Part shown: piece after piece, positions 1 to 6,433 of the stretch | Numbering within the stretch: position 1 is the stretch's first letter | Layout: each line of letters starts with the position of its first letter | From: Bacilli bacterium | GTDB lineage: Bacteria; Bacillota_I; Bacilli_A; RF39; UBA660 | Assembly: GCA_017888105.1 (NCBI GenBank) | Contig: JAGHGS010000136.1 | Location: forward strand, 1-6,657 | Length of the DNA stretch: 6,657 nucleotides | Direction: 5' to 3' | Made by a program: the position numbers and the translations under genes | The notes under the pieces: model-generated | What the model was told of the DNA's origin: nothing | What the model saw: the letters and a program-made list of their open reading frames with translations, nothing else | Databases searched by the model: none

Positions 1-734
1 CCATTACTTATAATAGCACCTTTAATATTCCTATCATATTTTTGCTCATTCCCATGAAAGTCTGTAACCTTTCCTCCAGCTTCTGTAACAATTAAGTAAG
101 AAGCTGCAATATCACAATTACCATGTTCTGTTCCCGAAAAAACATCACAAGAAAAATATCCTTCAGCAATAGCCATAGCGCTTCTAGCTACACTACCAAT
201 CGATGAAATTTTAGAAATTGGTTTTAATTCTTGAATCAAAGATACTTCATCTAAAATAGGATTATTAAATATTTCCACATTCGTTTTATAACCTAAATCA
301 CCAAGTTTCTTATCATTAACATGAATTTTAGCATCATTACAATATGCTCCTTCATGCTTAATCGCTGTATACATTTTATTTTCATTTGGATTATATACTA
401 TTCCAACAATTGGTTCACCCTGATAAACTAAAGCTAAAGAGAAGGCAAAAACCGGAATATGATTCACATACATACCAGTGCCATCTAAGGGATCTCACAC
501 CCAAAAATAATCACTATCTTGTTTAAAGCTCTCTTCTTCTCCTAACACTGAATGTTCAGGATATTTTTCTTTTACCTTTTCAATTAAATAATGATTAATT
601 TTTTTATCAATTTCTGTAACAACTGTTTTATCTTCTTTATAATTTAAATCTATATCTTTCTGATAATATTCCATCATAATTTTGCCAGCATATAAAGCTA
701 TTTCTTTCGCAAATTCTAAATATTCTTGAATCAT
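1..734 (-). pseudogene. Inositol monophosphatase family protein, interrupted by in-frame TGA and cut by window edge
   Basis: This is a Mg-dependent phosphatase of the inositol monophosphatase/FBPase/3'-phosphoadenosine-phosphatase superfamily; the substrate is unknown. Counting from ATG 734, the metal-site motifs are all present in order: GEE at residues 65-67, DPLDGT at 81-86, and CDIAAS...TEAGG with Asp about 208. Codon 80 (495-497), directly before DPLDGT, is TGA. Apart from that one codon the frame is open from 734 to the left edge (about 244 codons), and the family is usually about 255-265 residues, so only a short C-terminal tail lies outside. As read, translation would stop after 79 residues and give an inactive fragment. 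An upstream ATG at 773 is in frame, but 734 is preferred: GGTGAT lies 3 bases before it, the protein then begins MIQEYLEFA as family members do, and it follows the restored reductase stop (748-750) by 13 bases. The family call is firm; whether the TGA is real is not. Confidence 0.85.
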
Positions 735-747
735 ATCATCACCATTT

Positions 748-793
748 TTAATACCAATCATGTTTTTCATCACGATTTAAAGCCTCAATCTCC
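748..793 (-). other. Displaced 3' end of the aldo/keto reductase gene (single-base frameshift)
   Basis: Dropping one G from the GGAAGGAG run at 791-796 lets the reductase frame continue as EEIEALNRDEKHDWY to a TAA at 748-750. A helix ending ...LNRDEKHDWY suits an aldo/keto reductase C-terminus. The restored stop lies 13 bases before the best start of the next gene (ATG 734), whereas the frame as read stops after a family-atypical EGD. Both facts point to a one-base insertion, either a true recent mutation or a sequencing error. Confidence 0.8.
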
Positions 794-1555
794 TTCCATT
801 TCTTCTTCCGTTAAAGAAAAATGATAAATATTCATATTTTCTTTCATATGATTTATATTACTGGAACCAGGGATAACACTAATTCTCCTCTGAAAATTCC
901 ATCTTAAAATCACTTGAGCAACACTCACTTGATGATTACTAGCAATTTTTAATAATACTTCATTATTTAAAATTTCTTCCACGTATCCTCTACCCCCAAA
1001 AGGATACCATGCTTGCACTATCATTCCTTTCTTTTGAATAAAAGGCACTACATCTAACTCTTGATAAAAGGGATGAATTTCATTTTGAACTAAAGCTGGA
1101 ACAATATTTACTTGTGGTAAAAACTCTTCTAACTCTTTTTTATACCAATTAGATAACCCAATTCCACGAACAAGTCCCTTTTCCACATATTCTTCTATCA
1201 TATGATAAGCTAAAACGTCCCCACTATCAGGATGATGAAGAAGCATCATATCAATATAGCCAATATTTAATTTTTTTAGTGACATTTCGATTGCTTTTTT
1301 AGGATCATGAAACTCACTAGGATAAATTTTAGTTATAACAAATATTTCTTCTCTAGGAATTTTAGAATCACGAATTGCTCTTCCAACTTCTTCTTCGTTA
1401 TGATAAAAAGAAGCTGTATCAATTAAACGAATACCAAGTTTTAAAGCATTTAATACAGCCTCATAACATTCTTCACCAATCAAGCTATAAGTACCAATTC
1501 CATTAAAAGGCATTTTATATCCATTATTTAATAAAACTGTTCTTTCCATTTTCAT
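785..1555 (-). CDS. Aldo/keto reductase (C-terminus altered by a frameshift)
   Basis: This is an NAD(P)H-dependent oxidoreductase of the aldo/keto reductase superfamily, a cytosolic TIM-barrel enzyme that reduces aldehydes and ketones. The catalytic tetrad is visible: Asp46 in LIDTASFY, Tyr51, Lys76 in VITKIYP and His107 in LLHHPD. The cofactor-binding segment VIPGSSN and the following helix lie near residues 228-245. The first ATG (1555) is only two bases from AGG; the ATG at 1549 has AGGT at better spacing and gives a family-like start, MERTVLLNNG, so it is the more likely start. As read, the protein ends EEEMEGD at a TGA at 785-787. One surplus G at 791-793 explains this: the next frame carries a natural C-terminus down to 748 (see separate entry). 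The gene follows the alpha/beta hydrolase by about 10-16 bases and belongs to the same operon. The truncated form lacks only about 15 terminal residues and might fold. Confidence 0.92.
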   Translation of the reverse strand: MKMERTVLLNNGYKMPFNGIGTYSLIGEECYEAVLNALKLGIRLIDTASFYHNEEEVGRAIRDSKIPREEIFVITKIYPSEFHDPKKAIEMSLKKLNIGYIDMMLLHHPDSGDVLAYHMIEEYVEKGLVRGIGLSNWYKKELEEFLPQVNIVPALVQNEIHPFYQELDVVPFIQKKGMIVQAWYPFGGRGYVEEILNNEVLLKIASNHQVSVAQVILRWNFQRRISVIPGSSNINHMKENMNIYHFSLTEEEMEGD

Positions 1556-1565
1556 AACCTAAAAC

Positions 1566-2543
1566 TCATTTCAAATAGTTTTTAAAAAATTCTTCTATTT
1601 CATCAAAAGGAATGACTTCCATATTATCATACAAATCGGTATGAACAGCACCGGGAATAATCAAAAGTTTTTTATTATCCGTATAGTTATTATCTTTTAT
1701 CATATTCCCGTAAGCATCCTTTGTAAAATAACAAGAATGAGCTTTTTCTCCATGAATCATCAAAACTGCACTACGAATTTCATCGCTATAGCATAAAATA
1801 GGTTGATTAATAAATGACATCGTACCAATTTTATTCCAACCATCATTAGAATTTAGACTACGTTCATGATATGCTCTACCCTTATAATATTCACTATAAT
1901 CTTTAACATAAAAAGGTGCGTCTTCTGGCACTGGTAGAGGCAAGCAACCTCCAGCTCTCTCATATGTACCACTCTTATAGTCAAGTACTCTTTGTTCATT
2001 TAAAGCTTTTTTTGTCTCATATCTTGCTTCTTCACTATCAAATTGATCAAAGTAACCATTGGCATTTACTCTAGCCATATCATACATCGTTGATGTAACC
2101 GTCGCTTTAATTCTCGTATCTAAGGCCGCTACATTAAGGGCCATACCACCCCAACCACAAATACCGATAATACCAATTTTATCTGGATCAACATTATCTT
2201 GTACTGATAAAAAGTCTACTGCTGCTTGAAAATCCTCAGTATTAATATCAGGAGATGCCATATATCTTGGAGTTCCACCTGATTCACCTGTAAAAGATGG
2301 ATCAAAAGCCATCGTTAAAAAACCACGTTCCGCCATTGTTTGTGCATAGAGACCACTCGCTTGTTCTTTTACTGCTCCAAAAGGGCCACAAACTGCAATA
2401 GCAGCTAACTTACCTTCATAATCCTTAGGTTCATAAAGATCAGCAACCAACTCTATTCCATAACGATTATGAAAAGTCACTTTTTTATGATTCACTTTTT
2501 CACTTTTAGGAAATGTCTTATCCCATTTTTCTACTAAGTCCAT
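1566..2543 (-). CDS. Alpha/beta hydrolase with Cys nucleophile (dienelactone-hydrolase / YcjY-like)
   Basis: This is a cytosolic alpha/beta-hydrolase-fold enzyme of 325 residues with no signal peptide. The nucleophile elbow reads GIGICGWGG with Cys129 where serine esterases have Ser, as in dienelactone hydrolase. The oxyanion-side strand has VCGPFGAVKEQASG (about 51-64). A strand ending HGEKAHS (264-270) carries the probable acid, and His301 in GAVHTDLYDN is the probable catalytic His. The length and the HGEKAHS segment fit the YcjY-like hydrolases rather than the compact (about 230-residue) classical dienelactone hydrolases. The substrate is unknown. ATG 2543 is supported by AAAGGAA nine bases upstream. 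The gene starts 19 bases after the DUF1653 gene and ends at a TGA close to the reductase start, as expected in one operon. Homologues of this kind commonly sit beside cupin, CMD and aldo/keto reductase genes, which matches this locus. Confidence 0.9.
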   Translation of the reverse strand: MDLVEKWDKTFPKSEKVNHKKVTFHNRYGIELVADLYEPKDYEGKLAAIAVCGPFGAVKEQASGLYAQTMAERGFLTMAFDPSFTGESGGTPRYMASPDINTEDFQAAVDFLSVQDNVDPDKIGIIGICGWGGMALNVAALDTRIKATVTSTMYDMARVNANGYFDQFDSEEARYETKKALNEQRVLDYKSGTYERAGGCLPLPVPEDAPFYVKDYSEYYKGRAYHERSLNSNDGWNKIGTMSFINQPILCYSDEIRSAVLMIHGEKAHSCYFTKDAYGNMIKDNNYTDNKKLLIIPGAVHTDLYDNMEVIPFDEIEEFFKNYLK

Positions 2544-2562
2544 AATTCTTTATTCCTTTCTG

Positions 2563-2823
2563 TTATTTATTAAAATTTGCTGCCACACTAGGAATATCTT
2601 GCAATTCAAAGCGACATTTTTGGATTACATCAGGATACTTTTCATAGTCTACTTCACTTAAAAACATCTCTAGTGGTCTAACCCACAATTTACGTTCGCC
2701 ATATAAAGCCCGATACACAACACATACTTCATCAGTTTCTGTAAATGTTGCAATATCTTCAACTAAATAATAATCACCTTTAAAATGCTTATAAATTCCC
2801 TTAACTTTAATCTCTCTTTCCAT
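2563..2823 (-). CDS. DUF1653 domain protein
   Basis: This is a small soluble protein of about 86 residues that is almost entirely one DUF1653 domain. The hallmark runs are visible: GIYKHFKGDYY near the N-terminus, then FTETDEVCVVYRALYG, then LWVRPLEMF and a closing CRFE. The biochemical role of the family is not known; it occurs alone or attached to other enzymes. Two adjacent ATG codons (2826 and 2823) are in frame. The AGGTGA site is one base from the first and four from the second, so 2823 is preferred. That ribosome binding site begins inside the stop codon of the decayed cupin copy upstream, so the gene is placed as if it once followed a working cupin gene directly. The hydrolase follows after 19 bases. 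Confidence 0.85.
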   Translation of the reverse strand: MEREIKVKGIYKHFKGDYYLVEDIATFTETDEVCVVYRALYGERKLWVRPLEMFLSEVDYEKYPDVIQKCRFELQDIPSVAANFNK

Positions 2824-2831
2824 CATTTCAC

Positions 2832-3022
2832 CTATAATTTACTATATTCTTCATCACTAACTGATTCTAACCATTCATTAGAAGTTTCCTCACCCGGAAC
2901 TTCTACAGATAGATGAGCAAACCAAGAGTCTTTGCTAGCGCCATGCCAATGTTTCGTATTAGCTGTATCACAACTACATCACCAGTCTTTAAAGCTTGAG
3001 CAGGTTTACCCCACTCTTGATA
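2832..3022 (-). pseudogene. Decayed 3' relic of a second cupin gene
   Basis: This is the C-terminal part of a cupin closely related to the intact one at 4841-5260. Reading leftward from about 3022, the frame gives YQEWGKPAQALKTGDVVVI, then one base is missing near 2965. The shifted frame continues PANTKHWHGASKDSWFAH to EYSKL and a TAG at 2832-2834. The first half of the barrel, including the HxH metal motif and any start codon, is absent: similarity ends near 3022 and unrelated sequence runs to the dikinase stop at 3057. The gene cannot make a cupin. Many of the base differences from the intact copy are third-position changes, so the copy was probably under selection for some time before it broke. 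Confidence 0.88.
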
Positions 3023-3054
3023 GGTGGCTGGAATTTATACAAGTCTGTTTTATT

Positions 3055-4836
3055 TTAATTAGATAATACAATGATTTCTCCAGTTGCTCCATCAATTTTT
3101 ACTAAATCCCCATTTTTTAAAACTTTAGTAGCATTTTTACAACCAACTATACAAGGTATTTTTAATTCCCTTGCAATTATACTAGCATGACACGTAATTC
3201 CACCTTCATCAGTTAATATGCCACTAGCCATTTTAATAACTCTCATAAATTTTGGAACCGTCATAGGTGTAACTAAAATATCATCTTTTTCAAACTTATC
3301 AAAATCTTTTTCATTATATATAATACATACTTTCCCTATAACACTTTTGGAATAAGCAACATCTCCGGTCAATGAAGCATCTTGATCAATTTTAATTGAA
3401 ATATTATTATCTTCTAACCATTTTTTATAATTTTGCGTAGTATACAATTGGCCAAAATAAATAAATCCTTGTTTCCTTAATTCAAGAGTATCAATAGCTG
3501 GTAATTTATTTAAGTATTCTTCTAAAGTTATAAAATAAGTATAGGGCTTATATTCTATAGGCAAATTTTCTTTAATTATATTTATCATATAATCGCATGC
3601 GTCATGTATAATGGAGTCATAGTTATTTCTAAAATCTATAAAAAATTCTTTTAATCTTGGTGTGATATTTTCATAATGCCCAGCAAGTTGTCCTAAACTA
3701 ATAAAGGGATATACACGAACTAGTCTTGCTGATAATTCATTGAAATCGATTGTTATTTTCTTTGACATAAAATTTTGTATGTAGGTTATATCATTCTTTA
3801 TAGTAGTGTCATAATATCCTTTTAGTTTATTAAAATCTAAATCCATATAATAATACATTAATCTTGGATCCTCTTCTAAATCAACTTGATTGTAATATAT
3901 TTCTACATTATCGTGTTTGGAATTATAGATAAATAAAGGTCTAAAATAATATAAGTTTCTAGTTATACTTTTGATTCCTTCGTATTCTCCTTTATAGTAA
4001 ATTTCCATTTCAATAATACTTTTTGGTCTTGTTATGGTTAAAGAAAATGATTTTGTACATGAATTTTTTGTTGTAATTGGTCTGGCTTGCAAAATATAAG
4101 TTATATTATCTTTTATTGCATATTCAATATCCATAGGACAATTGTATTCTTTTTCGATTTCAAGCACTACTTTTTCCAATTGTTCCATTAGTTCATTTGC
4201 CACATCTATATTTCCAATTTTCAAATCAATATGATTGGTATCTCTTCTTATAATAAATTTAGTAGGCGTTACTTTTCCTGAAACAAGATTTTCACCTAAC
4301 CCTTTAACTAGTTCAATTATAGAATAATTATCCGTATCGGAAGTTGGATCAATTGAAAAGGCTACGCCAGCATAATCAGCATCTATCATTTTTTGAACAA
4401 TCACATTCATCCCAAGAACTTCATCACTTTGATAGTATTCGTTTACACTGCTATTATAAAATGATATCCAACACAATTTTATTTTCTCTATCAAATTCTC
4501 TGGCGTTACATTTAGATAACTATCATACTGCCCTGCAAATGCTTTGTTTTTTCCATCTTCATTTAATGCAGAGGAGCGCACAGATACAAATTCACTATTT
4601 AATTTTTCAAATTTTTCTCTTATCTTATTTTCAAGTTTTCCACTTATTTTGCTTTCTTTGATTATTGATTTAATTTCATCTCTTCTATTCTCTTTTAACA
4701 ATTCTTTGATAATTTTTATTAAATTATTATCTTCTAAGAATTGTTTATAATCCTCTATACTTACTACAAAAAAATCCGGTACTTTAAATCCTTTTGATTT
4801 CAAATTTAGTAATGAATCAGCTTTACCACCATACAT
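3055..4836 (-). CDS. Short PEP-synthase-like dikinase (ATP-grasp plus phosphohistidine domain)
   Basis: This is a 593-residue phosphotransferase of the PEP synthase / pyruvate phosphate dikinase / rifampicin phosphotransferase superfamily. The N-terminal ATP-grasp module spans about residues 1-255: GGKADSLLNLKSKGF at 3, VSVRSSALNEDG at 85, VQKMIDADYAGVAFSIDP about 147-164, and ILQARPITT at 248. The swivelling phosphohistidine domain covers about 495-590, with DEGGITCHASIIARELKIPC holding the catalytic His550. Between them, residues 256-490 match nothing I recognise. There is no C-terminal PEP/pyruvate-binding barrel, so it is far shorter than PEP synthase (about 800) and rifampicin phosphotransferase (about 870, which has the same domain order). 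By analogy it may move a phosphate from ATP via His550 to an acceptor bound by the middle region; the acceptor is unknown. ATG 4836 lies four bases after the cupin stop, with AGGAG (4846-4850) inside the cupin tail, so translation is probably coupled. A decayed cupin copy follows it. Confidence 0.88.
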   Translation of the reverse strand: MYGGKADSLLNLKSKGFKVPDFFVVSIEDYKQFLEDNNLIKIIKELLKENRRDEIKSIIKESKISGKLENKIREKFEKLNSEFVSVRSSALNEDGKNKAFAGQYDSYLNVTPENLIEKIKLCWISFYNSSVNEYYQSDEVLGMNVIVQKMIDADYAGVAFSIDPTSDTDNYSIIELVKGLGENLVSGKVTPTKFIIRRDTNHIDLKIGNIDVANELMEQLEKVVLEIEKEYNCPMDIEYAIKDNITYILQARPITTKNSCTKSFSLTITRPKSIIEMEIYYKGEYEGIKSITRNLYYFRPLFIYNSKHDNVEIYYNQVDLEEDPRLMYYYMDLDFNKLKGYYDTTIKNDITYIQNFMSKKITIDFNELSARLVRVYPFISLGQLAGHYENITPRLKEFFIDFRNNYDSIIHDACDYMINIIKENLPIEYKPYTYFITLEEYLNKLPAIDTLELRKQGFIYFGQLYTTQNYKKWLEDNNISIKIDQDASLTGDVAYSKSVIGKVCIIYNEKDFDKFEKDDILVTPMTVPKFMRVIKMASGILTDEGGITCHASIIARELKIPCIVGCKNATKVLKNGDLVKIDGATGEIIVLSN

Positions 4837-4840
4837 TCTG

Positions 4841-5260
4841 TTACTCTCCTAATTTTCTATATACTTCATCCGTCACCGGCTCACACCACTCATTAGAAGT
4901 TTCCTCACCCGGTACTTCAACTGATATATGAGCAAACCATGAATCACTCTTAGCACCATGCCAATGTTTCGTATTCGCAGGGATTACCACGACATCACCC
5001 GTTTTTAAAGCTTGTGCTGGTTTACCCCATTCTTGAAACCAACCTTCACCACCAGTGACAAGTAAAATTTGACCTCCGCCACTTTTTGCATGATGAATAT
5101 GCCAGTTATTCCTACATCCTGGTTCAAACGTTACATTGCCAATGCCTACTCCTTCTGTTGTAAGCATCTTTAAATAACTAGTTCCAATAAAAAACTTACC
5201 AAAAGGATTAACCTCTCCTGTTGGAAAAATTCCATTATCTTTCAAATACTCATTCTTCAT
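4841..5260 (-). CDS. Single-domain cupin protein
   Basis: This is a small cupin (139 residues), a cytosolic beta-barrel protein with a probable metal site. Cupin motif 1 is WHIHHAKSGGGQILLVTGGEG with His54 and His56; the usual Glu position is Gln64. Motif 2 is PANTKHWHGA with His99 (and His101). The barrel is followed by a tail, EVPGEETSNEWCEPVTDEVY, typical of cupins encoded beside carboxymuconolactone decarboxylase-like genes. The enzymatic role is not established; binding or conversion of a small toxic molecule is only a guess. ATG 5260 overlaps the end of the upstream gene by 11 bases, and GAGGTG stands seven bases before it, so the pair is probably translationally coupled. The ribosome binding site of the dikinase gene lies inside the last codons. 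A partial, broken paralogue is at 2832-3022. Confidence 0.92.
   Translation of the reverse strand: MKNEYLKDNGIFPTGEVNPFGKFFIGTSYLKMLTTEGVGIGNVTFEPGCRNNWHIHHAKSGGGQILLVTGGEGWFQEWGKPAQALKTGDVVVIPANTKHWHGAKSDSWFAHISVEVPGEETSNEWCEPVTDEVYRKLGE
4857..5036 (-). repeat. Direct repeat, copy 1 (partner 2842-3020)
   Basis: The last 180 bases or so of the intact cupin gene match 2842-3020 in the same orientation, with about 36 mismatches and one single-base gap by hand count, or roughly 80% identity. The two copies flank the dikinase gene. The divergence is too high for a fresh duplication and fits paralogues or an allele brought in from a relative. Confidence 0.85.
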
Positions 5261-5573
5261 CTTGATACACCTCTTTGACTATTCCAAATACTGCCCATGC
5301 CTTAGGCCAACCTACATAAAACGATAAATGAGTAATCATTTCTACTATTTCTTCTTTGGTAATTCCATTCTTCTTTCCTAATTCCAAATGACTTTTTAGA
5401 GAACTATCAACAATTCCCATCGCCATTAAAGCTGAGATTGTAATCATGGAACGATGTTTTAAAGAAAGTTTATCCTCTCTACTCCATACTTCACCAAATA
5501 ATACATCATCATTTAATTCAGCAAATTTAGGTGCTAAATCACCCAAACGATCTCTTCCTGCTGTTTGTTTCAT
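5250..5573 (-). CDS. Carboxymuconolactone decarboxylase-like (CMD/AhpD fold) protein
   Basis: This is an all-helical protein of 107 residues from the CMD/AhpD superfamily. The family core is clear: REDKLSLKHRSMITISALMAMG (about 32-53), then LKSHLELGKKNGITKEEIVEMITHLSFYVGWPKAW (about 59-93), with the conserved His62, the Gly-Ile-Thr-Lys-Glu-Glu turn and the YxGWPxA ending. No CxxC motif is present, so thioredoxin-like AhpD peroxidase-reductase activity is unlikely. Family members in catabolic clusters decarboxylate gamma-carboxymuconolactone, but this locus has no aromatic-degradation genes and the true reaction is unknown. ATG 5573 is set by a strong AAAGGAGG (core at 5583-5587) about nine bases upstream. 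It is the first gene of the operon, about 20 bases below the predicted transcription start, and overlaps the cupin gene by 11 bases. Confidence 0.9.
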   Translation of the reverse strand: MKQTAGRDRLGDLAPKFAELNDDVLFGEVWSREDKLSLKHRSMITISALMAMGIVDSSLKSHLELGKKNGITKEEIVEMITHLSFYVGWPKAWAVFGIVKEVYQDEE

Positions 5574-5598
5574 TTAAAAATTCCTCCTTTATACTACC

Positions 5599-5629
5599 AG
5601 TATAAGCCTTGAAGTATACTCCAAGTCAA
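5599..5629 (-). promoter_or_regulatory. MerR-type promoter and operator of the enzyme operon
   Basis: On the minus strand, TTGACT (5624-5629) and TATACT (5599-5604) are separated by exactly 19 bases, the stretched spacer typical of MerR-family activated promoters. Inside it is an 18-base inverted repeat, CTTGGAGTATACTTCAAG (5608-5625), with one mismatched pair. Transcription would start near 5592, giving a leader of about 20 bases that holds the GGAGG of the first gene. The 90 or so bases upstream, up to the DUF4405 stop at 5723, are A+T-rich and show no gene and no clear terminator hairpin. Confidence 0.88.
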
Positions 5630-5722
5630 TTGATTTTCTAAAATTTGACAAGATAATTTACAAACCAAAAGATAGAAGTTTATTACTCTTCTTTCTTACT
5701 TAATACCAACAAAATAACTTTC

Positions 5723-6397
5723 TTATTCATTTATTATCTTCTTCCTATTTACGAAAGAAATAATTTCATAAGTAATAAAAGATAAACCAAATATAATAGC
5801 AAGTTGTTCTAAATAAAACATAAGTGAGCTTTGATCATAATCAAAAAATTTAAAATCAGTTAGAAGAAGCATATCGCTCCAATATTGATTTTTAACAAAA
5901 GCATAAACTCCAAAAAGAATAATCAAAAAGATCACAAGATAAACAAAATATTCCAAGCTAGAATTTTTAAGCTTTTTAAAACTTTTACCAAGCATCATTT
6001 TAAGATGTAATCCCAAGTGTATTCCCATAAGAACAAAGCCCCAAGCAGTAGAAAACAAATGAAGTTGTCTAGCAAAACTCGTTGTTGGAATATTTAGAAA
6101 CTCAAATACATGAGCTGAAATCAAAACACCACTAATAAATATTCCTAATATAGCAAAGAGCAACATAAAATTAACAACAATAAACAGTATTTTTGTAAAA
6201 GTATATTTTCCTTTCAATAATGTTTTATACCACTTATAATTTAGAATATGATGAAGAATAAATAACAAGAATAAACATAACCCTAGTATTTCATGATACT
6301 GATCACTAATAATATGATACCCCATAAGTATTATAAATAATAGAAACATAACAAGATCAACAATAATTCTAAGTTTCTTTTTCAATTCTATCACCAT
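5723..6397 (-). CDS. DUF4405 six-helix membrane protein (putative haem b-type cytochrome)
   Basis: This is an integral membrane protein of up to 224 residues with predicted transmembrane helices near 11-30, 34-53, 67-94, 110-136, 148-168 and 192-216. It matches the DUF4405 family, known as flavinylation-associated cytochromes and thought to carry haem b for electron transfer in the membrane. Candidate haem-ligand His residues lie in the helices or at their ends: His28, His35, His49/50, His113, His127 and His131, in runs such as FILHHILN and ARQLHLFSTAWGF. The start is uncertain. ATG 6397 lies only four bases below the -10 box, so the mRNA would begin at or just inside it. An in-frame TTG at 6385, preceded by GGTGAT at four bases, gives MKKKLRIIVD, a more usual family start. 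Control by the MerR-type promoter at 6402-6432 links it to the enzyme operon downstream. Confidence 0.85.
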   Translation of the reverse strand: MVIELKKKLRIIVDLVMFLLFIILMGYHIISDQYHEILGLCLFLLFILHHILNYKWYKTLLKGKYTFTKILFIVVNFMLLFAILGIFISGVLISAHVFEFLNIPTTSFARQLHLFSTAWGFVLMGIHLGLHLKMMLGKSFKKLKNSSLEYFVYLVIFLIILFGVYAFVKNQYWSDMLLLTDFKFFDYDQSSLMFYLEQLAIIFGLSFITYEIISFVNRKKIINE

Positions 6398-6401
6398 TAA
6401 A

Positions 6402-6432
6402 ATTATAATATTTAGAGTATACTCTAAGTCAA
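6402..6432 (-). promoter_or_regulatory. MerR-type promoter and operator of the DUF4405 gene
   Basis: TTGACT (6427-6432) and a consensus TATAAT (6402-6407) on the minus strand are separated by 19 bases, with a perfect 16-base palindrome TTAGAGTATACTCTAA at 6412-6427. The palindrome centre lies at the same distance from the -10 box as in the promoter at 5599-5629, and the inner bases AGTATACT are the same. The -35 box begins two bases after the dgkA stop codon, and no terminator separates them. Confidence 0.9.
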
Positions 6433-6433
6433 G

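Noticed and set aside
440..500. UGA at 495 as a selenocysteine codon
   Set aside because: By eye, the 40 bases following the TGA form no convincing hairpin of bacterial SECIS type, and no selenium genes are visible. It is kept only as a remote alternative.
3021..3033. Short inverted piece (GGTGGCTGG) at the edge of the cupin relic, resembling the expected coding sequence on the opposite strand
   Set aside because: Nine bases are too few to separate a micro-inversion from chance.
4344..4750. Open frames on the plus strand inside the dikinase gene
   Set aside because: They lie antisense to clearly conserved ATP-grasp coding sequence, and have low-complexity Phe/Leu/Ser-rich translations and no family resemblance. 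They are shadows.
5630..5722. Terminator after the DUF4405 gene
   Set aside because: No stem followed by a T-run could be found; the stretch is only A+T-rich. Read-through into the operon cannot be excluded.
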